From: an uncultured Clostridia bacterium
Lineage (GTDB): Bacteria; Bacillota; Clostridia; Christensenellales; Borkfalkiaceae
Assembly: GCA_944368775.1 (NCBI GenBank)
Contig: CALVXB010000007.1
Coordinates: 52,925-116,924, forward strand
Direction: 5' to 3'
Length of the DNA stretch: 64,000 bases
Shown here: in pieces, positions 53,276 through 61,591 of the stretch
How positions within the stretch are numbered: position 1 is the first letter of the stretch
Layout: each line of letters starts with the position of its first letter
Translations under genes and position numbers: made by a program
The notes under the pieces: model-generated
Database searches by the model: none
What the model was told of the DNA's origin: nothing
The model's input: the letters and a program-made list of their open reading frames with translations, nothing else

Positions 53276-54217
53276 ATGACTGCGAGCATCGGCGAATTTA
53301 TGGCGGCGCTGCGCAAGGCGCAGGGCCGGACGCAGATGGAAGTCGCCAACGAGCTGGGCGTATCCAACAAGACGGTCAGCAGCTGGGAGACGGGCGCATC
53401 CTGCCCGGACATCGCCCTGCTGCCCGTCATCGCCGAACTGTACGGCGTCACCTGCGACGAACTGCTGCGCGGCGAGCGAATGCACGCCGCGCAGCCGGAA
53501 GCAAAGCTGCGGGAGCGGCGCGAAAAGGCGCTCGCCTTTCAGATCAAAAAACACAAAAACCGCGTGTATATCGCAGCCATTATCTCCGCGGCGGTCACCC
53601 TGCTCGCCCTGCTGCTGACCGTCATCCTGATGCTGCACTACGGGGGCACGATCGGATTTTTGGCGGGCGTATGCGTCCTGCTCGTCCCGCTCGTGCTGAC
53701 GCTCGCCGTCTGCCACAACGCTGCCTTTTGGTGCAGCGGCGAGGAGGCGGAAAGCCCGTCCATCGACGAATTTCGCCGCTACCTCTTCCGCATCCGCGGG
53801 CGCATCTGCTTGCTGTGCGCGGCCGTGTTCGGCTTCATTCTCATCAACGCATTTCTGCCGCACACAAACGAACTGTTCTTCATGTTTGTCTTCGGCCCGC
53901 CCATCGCGCTGGGCACCTACCTGATCGCCCTTGTCGTCTACCTATTCCGTAAGGTGCGCAGCGAACTGTTCGACGCGCAGATGCGCAAAACGCTCCGCTA
54001 CCGCCTTTTTACGGCGCTCGCGACCTTCGGCGCCGTCGCCTTGCTGATCGTGGCGGCCATCGCGACCTGCATTTCGATGACGGGCGCCGGGGTCTATAAT
54101 GACGAATGGACGCCATGGATCGTCGCAGCGCTTGCCGCGCTGCTCGCCGTCGCCGCCATCGTCTACACTCTGCTGCAACTCTCCTACAATAAAAAGCAGA
54201 GCAAAACACGGCAGTAA
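53276..54217 (+). CDS. XRE-family regulator with C-terminal membrane domain
   Basis: A 313-residue protein. Residues 5-63 form a Cro/C1-type HTH (MEVANELGVSNKTVSSWETG, recognition helix near VSNKTVSSW). A charged linker leads to about six hydrophobic segments (98-120, 124-144, 170-192, 200-222, 245-270 and 280-303). Membrane-tethered XRE proteins of this layout are frequent in Clostridia and may sense envelope stress; target genes are unknown. Start ATG with AAGGAGG at ideal distance. Confidence 0.82.
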   Translation: MTASIGEFMAALRKAQGRTQMEVANELGVSNKTVSSWETGASCPDIALLPVIAELYGVTCDELLRGERMHAAQPEAKLRERREKALAFQIKKHKNRVYIAAIISAAVTLLALLLTVILMLHYGGTIGFLAGVCVLLVPLVLTLAVCHNAAFWCSGEEAESPSIDEFRRYLFRIRGRICLLCAAVFGFILINAFLPHTNELFFMFVFGPPIALGTYLIALVVYLFRKVRSELFDAQMRKTLRYRLFTALATFGAVALLIVAAIATCISMTGAGVYNDEWTPWIVAALAALLAVAAIVYTLLQLSYNKKQSKTRQ

Positions 54218-54254
54218 GCGCGATCTATGTCACGCATAGTACTATGTAAACGGC
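54217..54254 (-). repeat. dispersed palindromic element, copy 12
   Basis: Begins at the last base of the XRE gene stop codon, in a convergent gap. Contains GCGCGATCTATGTCACGCATAGTACTATGTAAACGGC. Confidence 0.87.
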
Positions 54255-54279
54255 ATATTTCTTCAAAATCGACATACAA

Positions 54280-54312
54280 AAAGCCCCGCAGCAGGCGCTG
54301 CGGGGCTTTCTC
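54280..54312. terminator. bidirectional terminator between XRE gene and unknown gene
   Basis: 12-bp stem AAAGCCCCGCAG / CTGCGGGGCTTT with a CAGGCG loop and T-rich flanks on both strands. Confidence 0.9.
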
Positions 54313-54323
54313 TTCCGATCGGC

Positions 54324-54896
54324 TTATTTTTTGAAGAAATCGTAATGATCGGAGAAGTGATCGACATCGGGGATCCTGCGGATGGCGAGCAGGCGGAACA
54401 GCAATTCAAAGCTGTAAAACTTTTCCGGGTCAAACTGCAAGAGCTTTTTTCCGTTGCGCCAGGGCGCGCAGTCAAAGATCCACTGCACTTCTTCGCGCGG
54501 GAAAGAGCGGCGCGCCGCCTCAAACAGACGACATTCTCGCTCGCCGAATTCGATCTGTAAGCTGTAGGTGTCGACGTCCATCGCGATCGCACACAGAAAA
54601 AACTTATCGCAATAAAAGTTATAGCACTGCCGCCACCAGCGGTTGGAACCCGTCCACTTCGTTGTACAGCGATAGGATGCGCGGATCTCGTCGGCCAGCA
54701 CGACAAAATTGAGGTACATCTCATGGCCAAGCATATCCTCCGCGAGCGACATGCCCTCCTCTTCCGTCTGCGGGACGTACCGCTTGCGCGGCAGGAGCGC
54801 GATCTTGAGTACCCGCTTTTCCTCCTCCGTCAGATCGTCCGTCTTGATCTTCAGGAGATTTTTCTGTGCCTCCGTGTACCGTTCAGAATTCGGCAT
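54324..54896 (-). CDS. unknown 190-residue soluble protein
   Basis: A 190-residue cytoplasmic protein with no recognised family. It is rich in aromatic residues (FNRWW-like SNRWWRQCYNFYCDKFF at about 85-100) and ends HFSDHYDFFKK. No signal or membrane segment. Start ATG with GGAGGAG upstream. It precedes tlyA's convergent-free 3' side by 13 bp, in the same direction, and ends at a terminator. In many Clostridia argR or recN occupies this place after tlyA. Confidence 0.7.
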   Translation of the reverse strand: MPNSERYTEAQKNLLKIKTDDLTEEEKRVLKIALLPRKRYVPQTEEEGMSLAEDMLGHEMYLNFVVLADEIRASYRCTTKWTGSNRWWRQCYNFYCDKFFLCAIAMDVDTYSLQIEFGERECRLFEAARRSFPREEVQWIFDCAPWRNGKKLLQFDPEKFYSFELLFRLLAIRRIPDVDHFSDHYDFFKK

Positions 54897-54909
54897 TTTT
54901 CTCCTCCCT

Positions 54910-55683
54910 TCAAGTCAGCTCGTCAGCCTTCCGCGCAAGCGCCGCACAGTCGGCCAAAGCGTACTCCCGCTTCTGCAAATACAGGATATATTCGATATTT
55001 TTACGCGCGTAGACGGGCGCATTCGTCAGATCGAGCGGGCACAGCCCGACCGAACAAGCAAACCGCGCGACAGACTCGACGATCTCCCGTCGCTTGGCAG
55101 CATCTTTGAGGATGCCGTGCTTGTCCAGCCCCCGCCCGCTACATTCAAACTGCGGCTTGATGAGCGCAAACGCATGCCCGCCGCTGCGCAAGATGCGGGC
55201 GACGGCCGGCAAGATCAGCGTCAGGGAGATGAAGCTCACGTCTGCGGTCACGCCGTCGATCGGCTCCGGAAAAGCGCCCGCATCGAGATAGCGCGCGTTC
55301 GTGCGGTCCATGACGACGACGCGCGCGTCGCCCGCAAGGCGCGCCTCCAGCTGGCTCTCTCCGACGTCGACAGCGTACACGCGCGCCGCGCCGCGCTGCA
55401 GCAGGCAGTCTGTAAAGCCGCCCGTGCTCGCCCCGAGGTCTGCAAAGACCTGCCCTGCAACATCCGCGCCGAAACATTCCAGCGCCTTGTGCAGCTTTTG
55501 CCCGCCTTCGGAGACGAACGCCGCCTGCCCTTCGGCACGCACTTCGACGACGTCGCCCTCCGCGACTTCGTCGGACGCCTTTGCGACCTTGCCGTTGCGC
55601 GTCACCAACCCTTTGGCGAGCGCCCGTGCCGCCTTCGTGCGCGACGAAAAGCCGTGCTCCGCGAGATATTTATCCAGCCGCAT
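54910..55683 (-). CDS. tlyA: TlyA family rRNA 2'-O-methyltransferase
   Basis: A 257-residue protein with an S4 RNA-binding domain (MRLDKYLAEHGFSSRTKAARAL, residues 1-60) and an FtsJ-like methyltransferase fold (FADLGASTGGFTDCLLQRGA). Relatives methylate 16S and/or 23S rRNA ribose. The ATG at 55683 starts one base after the ispA stop, so translation is coupled; longer upstream frame is not conserved. Confidence 0.92.
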   Translation of the reverse strand: MRLDKYLAEHGFSSRTKAARALAKGLVTRNGKVAKASDEVAEGDVVEVRAEGQAAFVSEGGQKLHKALECFGADVAGQVFADLGASTGGFTDCLLQRGAARVYAVDVGESQLEARLAGDARVVVMDRTNARYLDAGAFPEPIDGVTADVSFISLTLILPAVARILRSGGHAFALIKPQFECSGRGLDKHGILKDAAKRREIVESVARFACSVGLCPLDLTNAPVYARKNIEYILYLQKREYALADCAALARKADELT

Positions 55684-55684
55684 C

Positions 55685-56572
55685 TTACGATTCGCGCCCG
55701 CGCACATAGCGCGCGAGGGAAAGCAAAAAGTCCGTATCAAAGGGCAGCTCGCCCAAGATATGCTCGCACACCTCCAGCGCGTGATCGGCGATCGCGGCGC
55801 ACTCCTCCATCCCGTACAGCTGCACATAGGACAGTTTATTCTCCGCGGCGTCCTTGCCGATCGTCTTGCCCAATTTGGCGAAGTCACCCGTCACATCCAG
55901 CATATCGTCGGTCAGCTGAAACAGAATGCCGAAATTGCGCCCGAACTCATCCAAGAGGGCGACGATATTTTCGTCCATATCTGCGACGACGGCGGGAATG
56001 ACGGCGGCAGAGCGGATCATCTTCGCCGTCTTGTGCAGGACGATGAACTCCGCCTCGCGCTTGCCGGCGCCCGCGCGCCCCTGATAGTACAGGTCGGCCG
56101 CCTGCCCTGCGATCATACCGTCCGGCCCGGCGTTGCGGCAGAGCACCGCCGCCGCAGCGATGTACGTCTTGCCCTTTGCGCACTCTTCAAAACAGATGCG
56201 ATAGGCGTCGTTGAGCAGCGCATCCCCCGCGAGGATGGCCTGCCCCTCGCCGAATACGCGGTGATTGGATGGCTTCCCGCGGCGATAATCGTCGTTGTCC
56301 ATCGCGGGCAAGTCGTCGTGGATGAGCGAATAGGTATGGATCATCTCGAGCGCGAGCGCGAACTGCGCGACGTCCTCGATGCGGCTGCCCAGCATGCGCG
56401 CCACCGCGAACATCAATGCGGGGCGCAGCCGCTTGCCGCCGTTCTCCAAAGAATAGCGCATGCTCTCGTCGAGGATATCCGGGCGAAAATGCACGCTCTG
56501 CAAATACTGCGCGAGCACTCCTTTGAATGCCGCGCAGTAGCTGTCCATCTGTTCTTTGAAAGCCGTATCCAC
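55685..56572 (-). CDS. ispA: short/medium-chain polyprenyl diphosphate synthase (farnesyl diphosphate synthase)
   Basis: A 295-residue trans-prenyltransferase with the two Asp-rich metal motifs LIHDDLPAMDNDD and QLTDDMLD, and GGKRLRP for IPP binding. Probably makes FPP or GGPP for undecaprenyl and quinone precursors. The start is GTG at 56572 with AGGAG seven bases upstream. It follows folD by three bases, without the xseA and xseB genes that often intervene. Confidence 0.93.
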   Translation of the reverse strand: MDTAFKEQMDSYCAAFKGVLAQYLQSVHFRPDILDESMRYSLENGGKRLRPALMFAVARMLGSRIEDVAQFALALEMIHTYSLIHDDLPAMDNDDYRRGKPSNHRVFGEGQAILAGDALLNDAYRICFEECAKGKTYIAAAAVLCRNAGPDGMIAGQAADLYYQGRAGAGKREAEFIVLHKTAKMIRSAAVIPAVVADMDENIVALLDEFGRNFGILFQLTDDMLDVTGDFAKLGKTIGKDAAENKLSYVQLYGMEECAAIADHALEVCEHILGELPFDTDFLLSLARYVRGRES

Positions 56573-56575
56573 GCC

Positions 56576-57421
56576 TCAGCTCCTCTCGGCGGCCAGCACC
56601 GTGTTGTAGAGCAGCATGGTGATGGTCATCGGCCCGACGCCGCCGGGCACGGGGGTGATATACGACGCTTTGTCTTTGACGGCGGCGAAGTCGACGTCGC
56701 CGCACAGTTTGCCGTTTTCGTCGCGGTCCATGCCGACGTCGATGACGACGGCGCCTTCCTTGACCATATCCGCCGTCACGAACTTCGCGCGGCCGATCGC
56801 CACGACGAGGATGTCCGCAGCCGCGCAAACTTCCTTCAAATTTTTCGTCTTGCTGTGGCAGACGGTGACCGTCGCGTCCGCGTTGAGCAGCAGCATCGCC
56901 ATCGGCTTGCCTACGATGTTCGAGCGGCCGAGCACGACGGCGCTCTTGCCTTTCGGGTCGATGCCGTACTTTTCGAGCATCTTCATGACGCCGAAGGGGG
57001 TACAGGCGACGATGGTCTCGCGATTCATCGCGAGGTTGCCGACGTTTTCGGCGCAGAAGCCGTCCACGTCTTTTGCGGGCGGGATGCGGCGCAAAATTTT
57101 GCGCTCGTCGAGGTGTTTGGGAAGGGGCAACTGCACGAGGATGCCGTGCACGTTTTCCGATGCGACCAGCTCGTCGACCAACGCCTCCACCTCGCCCTGC
57201 GAAGTTTCTGCCGGAAGCCGATACGAGAACGAACGGATGCCGACATCCTCACACGCGCGGATCTTGTTGCGCACATAGACCTGCGAAGCGGGGTCTTCCC
57301 CCACCAACACGACCGCGAGCCCGACCTCTTTGCCGCGCTCCGCCTTGAACTGTTTGACGCGCTCCGCGAGCTGCTGCCGCATCTCGGCCGCGAGCGCCTT
57401 TCCGTCGATCAGAATGCTCAT
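56576..57421 (-). CDS. folD: methylenetetrahydrofolate dehydrogenase/cyclohydrolase
   Basis: A 281-residue bifunctional one-carbon enzyme. Signatures: VGEDPASQVYVRNK, VQLPLPKHLDERKIL, catalytic Lys region, GRSNIVGKPMA for NADP binding and PVPGGVGPMTITML at the C-terminus. Its ATG overlaps the nusB stop (ATGA). Confidence 0.97.
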   Translation of the reverse strand: MSILIDGKALAAEMRQQLAERVKQFKAERGKEVGLAVVLVGEDPASQVYVRNKIRACEDVGIRSFSYRLPAETSQGEVEALVDELVASENVHGILVQLPLPKHLDERKILRRIPPAKDVDGFCAENVGNLAMNRETIVACTPFGVMKMLEKYGIDPKGKSAVVLGRSNIVGKPMAMLLLNADATVTVCHSKTKNLKEVCAAADILVVAIGRAKFVTADMVKEGAVVIDVGMDRDENGKLCGDVDFAAVKDKASYITPVPGGVGPMTITMLLYNTVLAAERS

Positions 57422-57819
57422 GCTTTTGTATCTCCTCCGGCGATGCAGGCGGCGAGGACGCCGTTCACATAGCCGACACTTTTTTCCGTCGAATACCGCT
57501 TCGCCAGCCCGACCGCCTCGTCGATGGCGACGACGTCGGGCACGTCGTCAAAGTAGCGGATCTCTGCCAGCGCCATCAGCAGCAGGCTCTTGTCGACCGG
57601 GAACATACGCTTGTCCGAAAAACCGACCGACTTTTCGTTGAGTTCTTCCGTCAGCTGCTCGCGGTGCTCCGCTACGCAGTCGAGGATCCTGTCCGCGTAC
57701 GCGCACTCCTCTTCGGTCAGGTCGAACGTCTTGTAGATGCCGCGCTGCAGCTCGGCGTCCGGCCGGAACAGCGAGGCAAAGATGATCTTGAACGCGCACT
57801 CACGCGCTTTGCTTCTCAT
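57418..57819 (-). CDS. nusB: transcription antitermination factor NusB
   Basis: A 133-residue helical protein with the NusB pattern: MRSKARECAFKIIFA at the N-terminus, LLLMALAEIRYFDDVPDVVAIDEAVGLAKRYSTEKS and a C-terminal FVNGVLA-like YVNGVLAA. It supports rrn antitermination with NusE. Overlaps folD by four bases. Confidence 0.95.
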   Translation of the reverse strand: MRSKARECAFKIIFASLFRPDAELQRGIYKTFDLTEEECAYADRILDCVAEHREQLTEELNEKSVGFSDKRMFPVDKSLLLMALAEIRYFDDVPDVVAIDEAVGLAKRYSTEKSVGYVNGVLAACIAGGDTKA

Positions 57820-57845
57820 ATACTCTTTCCTGTAAAAAATTTAAT

Positions 57846-57873
57846 AATTTCCCCTCGAAAACCGAGGGGAAAC
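57846..57873 (-). terminator. terminator after the asp23-like gene
   Basis: Minus-strand stem TTTCCCCTCG / CGAGGGGAAA with a GTTTT loop, then a T-rich run ending TTTTTT. It separates asp23 from nusB. Confidence 0.82.
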
Positions 57874-57887
57874 GACGCTTGCTCGCT

Positions 57888-58223
57888 TTACTCCGCTGCG
57901 TGCTCGCCGCGGATCTCGACGCCGACCACATATACGTCCACTTTGGCGACTTTGAACTTCGTCATCGCCTCGACGTTGTGCTTGACGGACTGCTGGATCT
58001 TGAACGCGACTTCGGGCACGCTGTAGCCGGAATCTACCTTGACCGAAATATCGGCGTAGATGCCGTCCTTTTCAAAATAGATGCGCAGCCCCTTTTTGCC
58101 GCCGAGCATGGTGACGCCCTCGATCTCGGCAACAGCGAGCTGGATGATCCCGCTCACGATCCCCGTCGTATAGGAGACCTTGCCCTTCTGTCCGTCCGAA
58201 GGAACGCGCCTGAAAATCGCCAT
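57888..58223 (-). CDS. Asp23/Gls24 family protein
   Basis: A 111-residue Asp23/Gls24 (DUF322) protein with the family pattern GIVSGIIQLAVAEIEGV and VSVKVDSGYSVPEVAFKIQQSVKHNVEAMT. Family members are linked to envelope stress. The gene sits in the usual slot between spoIIIAH and nusB, with its own -10 TATAAT upstream. Start ATG with GGAGAG. Confidence 0.92.
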   Translation of the reverse strand: MAIFRRVPSDGQKGKVSYTTGIVSGIIQLAVAEIEGVTMLGGKKGLRIYFEKDGIYADISVKVDSGYSVPEVAFKIQQSVKHNVEAMTKFKVAKVDVYVVGVEIRGEHAAE

Positions 58224-58254
58224 GGTATCTCTCCAAAAAGTTTTTCTTGAGCCT

Positions 58255-58283
58255 ATTATACCACAGTTTTCGCAATTTGAACA
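58255..58283 (-). promoter_or_regulatory. possible vegetative promoter of the asp23-like gene
   Basis: Minus-strand perfect -10 TATAAT, with a poor -35 TGTTCA 17 bp away. Confidence 0.5.
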
Positions 58284-58292
58284 GTATTTTTT

Positions 58293-58778
58293 TTAACTTT
58301 CCGAATTTATCGGCATAATATTTACGTTGGCGGGCTCGCATCCGGCTTCCTCGGTGAGGATGTTGTAGATGGTCAAAAAGTCGTTGTATGCGAGCTCGTC
58401 TGCGTTGACGAACACGTTGACGTTGTCCGAATCCAACCCGATGCTGACGACGGCGTCCGTGTAGCCGAGCGACTTGATGTACGTTTCGAGGAGAAGTTCG
58501 CGCTCCATCATCTCGACGATCTGCAATTTGAGCGCCATCGCCTCCTCATAGGCGTCGTTGCCCGCCTCCGTGTTTTCGAGGATAGAATCCAGCTGCAGCA
58601 GCTCCTCGTTGCGCGTGGTCGTGCGCTCGGTGCGGTAGGTCGCAAAATAGTTGGCCGCCGTCACGTCGCCGCCGACGTCCTCCGTCGCGGCGCCCGCCAG
58701 CACGAAGTTGAAGATGGCCGTCACCGCCAGCAGCAGGACAAGCCCGGACATGATGATGATCTTTTTGGTTCTCGACAT
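58293..58778 (-). CDS. spoIIIAH: stage III sporulation protein AH
   Basis: A 161-residue protein with an N-terminal membrane anchor (about 7-29) and an extracytoplasmic ring-building domain. In characterised spore formers it is the mother-cell half of the SpoIIQ-SpoIIIAH channel. The domain ends with a YscJ/FliF-like segment around LGYTDAVVSIGLDSDNVNVFV. Last gene of the operon. Confidence 0.92.
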   Translation of the reverse strand: MSRTKKIIIMSGLVLLLAVTAIFNFVLAGAATEDVGGDVTAANYFATYRTERTTTRNEELLQLDSILENTEAGNDAYEEAMALKLQIVEMMERELLLETYIKSLGYTDAVVSIGLDSDNVNVFVNADELAYNDFLTIYNILTEEAGCEPANVNIMPINSES

Positions 58779-58808
58779 CTCGCTTCTCTCCTTATCGATA
58801 AAAATATC

Positions 58809-59294
58809 TTATTTTCCGTCGCTCTTGGTGTACACTTTGATTATGCTTTGGTCGATATCTAAAACGGACGCCGCCGCCTCCAATAAATTGAAGCGCACGT
58901 TCAGATCGTCTGCCCCTTCGGCGACGATCAGCACGCCCGTGATTTCCGGGTTGCACGTTTCCAGCACGATCGGGTCGCCGCCCGAAAGGACGGGCGAAGT
59001 GGTCACGCTTCCGTCCGCACCCGCGACGCTCTCCGTCGCGATCACCGTCGTCCCCTCCGACTTCACGGTGATAAAGACGTCTACATCGCCCGCGCCCTCC
59101 ATCTGAGCCAAGACCTGCGCGAGGCGCGCTTCGATCTTTGCAGCATAGCCGTCGCTCTCCCCTACTTTTTCCTTTCCGTTCCATGCAAAGTACAAGATCG
59201 CCGCAACCACGACGGCGAGCAGAAGCACCGCGACGATCTCCGGCCACTTCCCGCCCTTCGCCTTTTCCTTTACCTTTCCGAGCACGTCATACAT
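58809..59294 (-). CDS. spoIIIAG: stage III sporulation protein AG
   Basis: A 161-residue single-pass membrane protein (hydrophobic EIVAVLLLAVVVAAILYFA at about 20-38) with an EscJ/FliF-like ring domain. The ATG at 59294 is chosen for its spacing to GGAGG (nine bases); it overlaps the spoIIIAF end. Known relatives form the large channel ring. Confidence 0.9.
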   Translation of the reverse strand: MYDVLGKVKEKAKGGKWPEIVAVLLLAVVVAAILYFAWNGKEKVGESDGYAAKIEARLAQVLAQMEGAGDVDVFITVKSEGTTVIATESVAGADGSVTTSPVLSGGDPIVLETCNPEITGVLIVAEGADDLNVRFNLLEAAASVLDIDQSIIKVYTKSDGK

Positions 59295-59763
59295 AGACAT
59301 TGACCTCCACATCCGCGCCGTACAGCGCGACGAGACGATTTTCGACCTGCTCTATAACAAATATATGCCGGTCCTCGCCGTATATTCCGAAATCTTCGAT
59401 GCACACCGCAACGCCGGTCACGCGGTAGGCGTAGTCCTCCTCCGCCCACGCGATTTCCGCGCGCACCCCGACGCCCGGCTCGCTCGCAAACAGCGCCGCG
59501 AGCTCCGCCTCCTCCCGTTCGGCGCGCCGCTCGAACATCTCGGCGATGAAACCGCCGTCCAGCGCCACGGTCGCGCCGCTCTCCGTACCATCCCATTGCC
59601 CGAAGCTGCGCAGCATATTCGGAACGGGCAGCAGCATGACCGCCACGCAGAAGAGCTTGAGCACGCCGCCGATAAATTTTCCGATCTTGCCGCGCGGCAG
59701 GAGCAGAAATAAAAATGCGGATAAAATGACGGCGCCGCACACGCCGAGGATATAGGCACGCAT
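59287..59763 (-). CDS. spoIIIAF: stage III sporulation protein AF
   Basis: A 158-residue protein with two N-terminal hydrophobic segments (YILGVCGAVILSAFLFLLL and GGVLKLFCVAVMLLP) followed by a soluble extracytoplasmic domain; typical size and layout of SpoIIIAF. Position between AE and AG confirms it. Confidence 0.9.
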   Translation of the reverse strand: MRAYILGVCGAVILSAFLFLLLPRGKIGKFIGGVLKLFCVAVMLLPVPNMLRSFGQWDGTESGATVALDGGFIAEMFERRAEREEAELAALFASEPGVGVRAEIAWAEEDYAYRVTGVAVCIEDFGIYGEDRHIFVIEQVENRLVALYGADVEVNVYV

Positions 59764-59764
59764 C

Positions 59765-60991
59765 TCAAAACAAGGTGTTGGAGGAGCAGACGAGCAGCAG
59801 CATCGTGATAAAGTACATGAAGCCTACCGCGAGCAGCCCCGCCGTAAAGTAGTTGACCGCACCGCCCAGCGAGGCGAGCACGCCTGAAAAGCCGGGCTCG
59901 CCGATGGGCTCGACGACGGCGGCCGAAAGCCGCAAAAACAGGTTGCAGACGACAAGCTGTATGAGCGGCGGGAGGACGACGAGGGCGAGCAGGATGATCC
60001 CGCACGAGCCGACGGAATTTTTGATGAGCACGCTGCCCGCGACGACGAGGTCGAACCCGCTCCCCAAAAAGCCGCCGATGATGGGCACCGAGTTGCTGAC
60101 CGCATACTTTGCCGCCTTGAAGGAGAGGCCGTCGTACGTCGCCGAGGTGATGCCCTGCACCGTCAAAAAGACGGTAAAGGCGGCCAGCGCCACGCCGAGC
60201 ACCCACTTGATGACGCTCGCAAACAGCGCGGAAAAGTTTTGCAGCCGCACTTGCGCGCTCATATTGCCGACCATGTGCAGCACGCAGATGAGGGAGGCGA
60301 GCGGAAAGACGATGCCCGCGACCACGGAGACGATCCCCTCGCTCAAAAACAGCACGGCGGGGCGGTAGACGGCGACGGAGACGCTGCCGCCGCTCGTCGC
60401 CATGAGGGTCAATAGGAGCGGAAAGACCGCCTGCATCTGCGCCTGCATAGAGCCGACCGCGGCGATGCCGCCGCCGATGACGTCCGTCAGCGAGGAGAGA
60501 AGCAGCACGAGGATGGCGGCGTAGCCGACGAAGTAGATGACGCGCGCCGTGCCCCCTTCTGCAAACGAACTGCGGAAGCTGCCGAGCAGCCCGCACAGGA
60601 TGGCGACGGCGCAGATGGAGCAGAAAGCGGGCAGCATACCGATCAGGCCGTCAAAGACCAACCCGCCGATCGCCCCAAGCGCGCTGTCATAATCGACGGC
60701 GTAATCGCCGCTGATCACCGCAAGTATCTTGTCCGTCACGCTGCCGCCGAAGGCCTCCCGCTGCGCTTCGGTCAGCGAGTCGAGGTACGATTGCAGCGCG
60801 TCCGTGTCTAACCCGCCGAGCATCTCCTCGATGTTGCCGAGCAGCTCCTCCTGTGCGCCCTCCGCTGCCTCCCCCTCCGGTTCGGCCGCCGAAGCGGGCA
60901 AAAACGGAAAAGTCAGCAGCAGCGCCGCGAGCAGCAGGCACACGCAGAGCGGTGCCGACGCCCGCCTCTTGTTTTGAAGCACAGCCTTCAT
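59765..60991 (-). CDS. spoIIIAE: stage III sporulation protein AE
   Basis: A 408-residue polytopic protein with a signal-like N-terminus (CVCLLLAALLLTFPFL), an acidic exported loop and about seven membrane helices. It is distantly related to secretion export apparatus and permease components. Overlaps spoIIIAD as ATGA. Confidence 0.93.
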   Translation of the reverse strand: MKAVLQNKRRASAPLCVCLLLAALLLTFPFLPASAAEPEGEAAEGAQEELLGNIEEMLGGLDTDALQSYLDSLTEAQREAFGGSVTDKILAVISGDYAVDYDSALGAIGGLVFDGLIGMLPAFCSICAVAILCGLLGSFRSSFAEGGTARVIYFVGYAAILVLLLSSLTDVIGGGIAAVGSMQAQMQAVFPLLLTLMATSGGSVSVAVYRPAVLFLSEGIVSVVAGIVFPLASLICVLHMVGNMSAQVRLQNFSALFASVIKWVLGVALAAFTVFLTVQGITSATYDGLSFKAAKYAVSNSVPIIGGFLGSGFDLVVAGSVLIKNSVGSCGIILLALVVLPPLIQLVVCNLFLRLSAAVVEPIGEPGFSGVLASLGGAVNYFTAGLLAVGFMYFITMLLLVCSSNTLF

Positions 60992-61380
60992 ACCAACTCC
61001 AAAAACGCCGCGATCAGCGAGACCATCGCGCGCAGAATGGGCAGCGACACCGAAAAGATGACGACTTTGCCCGCAAAGACCAGCTTGTCTGCGACGCTCT
61101 TTGCGCCGAAGTCCTCCACGATGCCCGCGGCGAACTCGACGAGATAGCCGATGGCGACGATCTTCAAAACGATCTCGATCAGCTCGCTGTCGATGCCCGT
61201 CTGTTCGCCCAGCTCTGCAAAGACGCCGAAGGTATCCGCCGCCAGCTCGACGGCGAAGAGCAGGACGACGGCGGAGCCCGCGATCGTGACGGCGAAGGCG
61301 AGCTCGGGCTTGTTGGGGCGAAGCAGCAGCGCGGCGACCGCCGTCACGAGACCGACGCCGAGGATGCGGACGAGTTCCAT
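60988..61380 (-). CDS. spoIIIAD: stage III sporulation protein AD
   Basis: A 130-residue protein with four hydrophobic segments, matching SpoIIIAD (ILGVGLVTAVAALLLRPNKPELAF near the start). Two close starts exist: the ATG at 61380 used here and a GTG three bases earlier overlapping the spoIIIAC stop. Confidence 0.92.
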   Translation of the reverse strand: MELVRILGVGLVTAVAALLLRPNKPELAFAVTIAGSAVVLLFAVELAADTFGVFAELGEQTGIDSELIEIVLKIVAIGYLVEFAAGIVEDFGAKSVADKLVFAGKVVIFSVSLPILRAMVSLIAAFLELV

Positions 61381-61382
61381 CA

Positions 61383-61580
61383 CTAAAACAGGTCGAAGAT
61401 GCTGCGGATGGAGTCGAACAAGCCGACGACCATGTCCAGCACGACGGTCAGCACGATGATCAGCCCCGCCAGGCTGACGATGGTCGCGATGTCCTCCCTG
61501 TCCGACTTTTTGAGGATCTGGCAGACGATGGTCACGATGAGGCCGACCGCCGCGATTTTGAAGATCACATCGATTTCCAT
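61383..61580 (-). CDS. spoIIIAC: stage III sporulation protein AC
   Basis: A 65-residue two-helix membrane protein (IFKIAAVGLIVTIVCQIL and IATIVSLAGLIIVLTVVLDMVV), the standard size for SpoIIIAC. The ATG at 61580 has GGAGG four bases upstream. Small enough to be missed by length-filtered gene calling, but conserved order AB-AC-AD leaves no doubt. Confidence 0.93.
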   Translation of the reverse strand: MEIDVIFKIAAVGLIVTIVCQILKKSDREDIATIVSLAGLIIVLTVVLDMVVGLFDSIRSIFDLF

Positions 61581-61591
61581 GCCGCCTCCGT

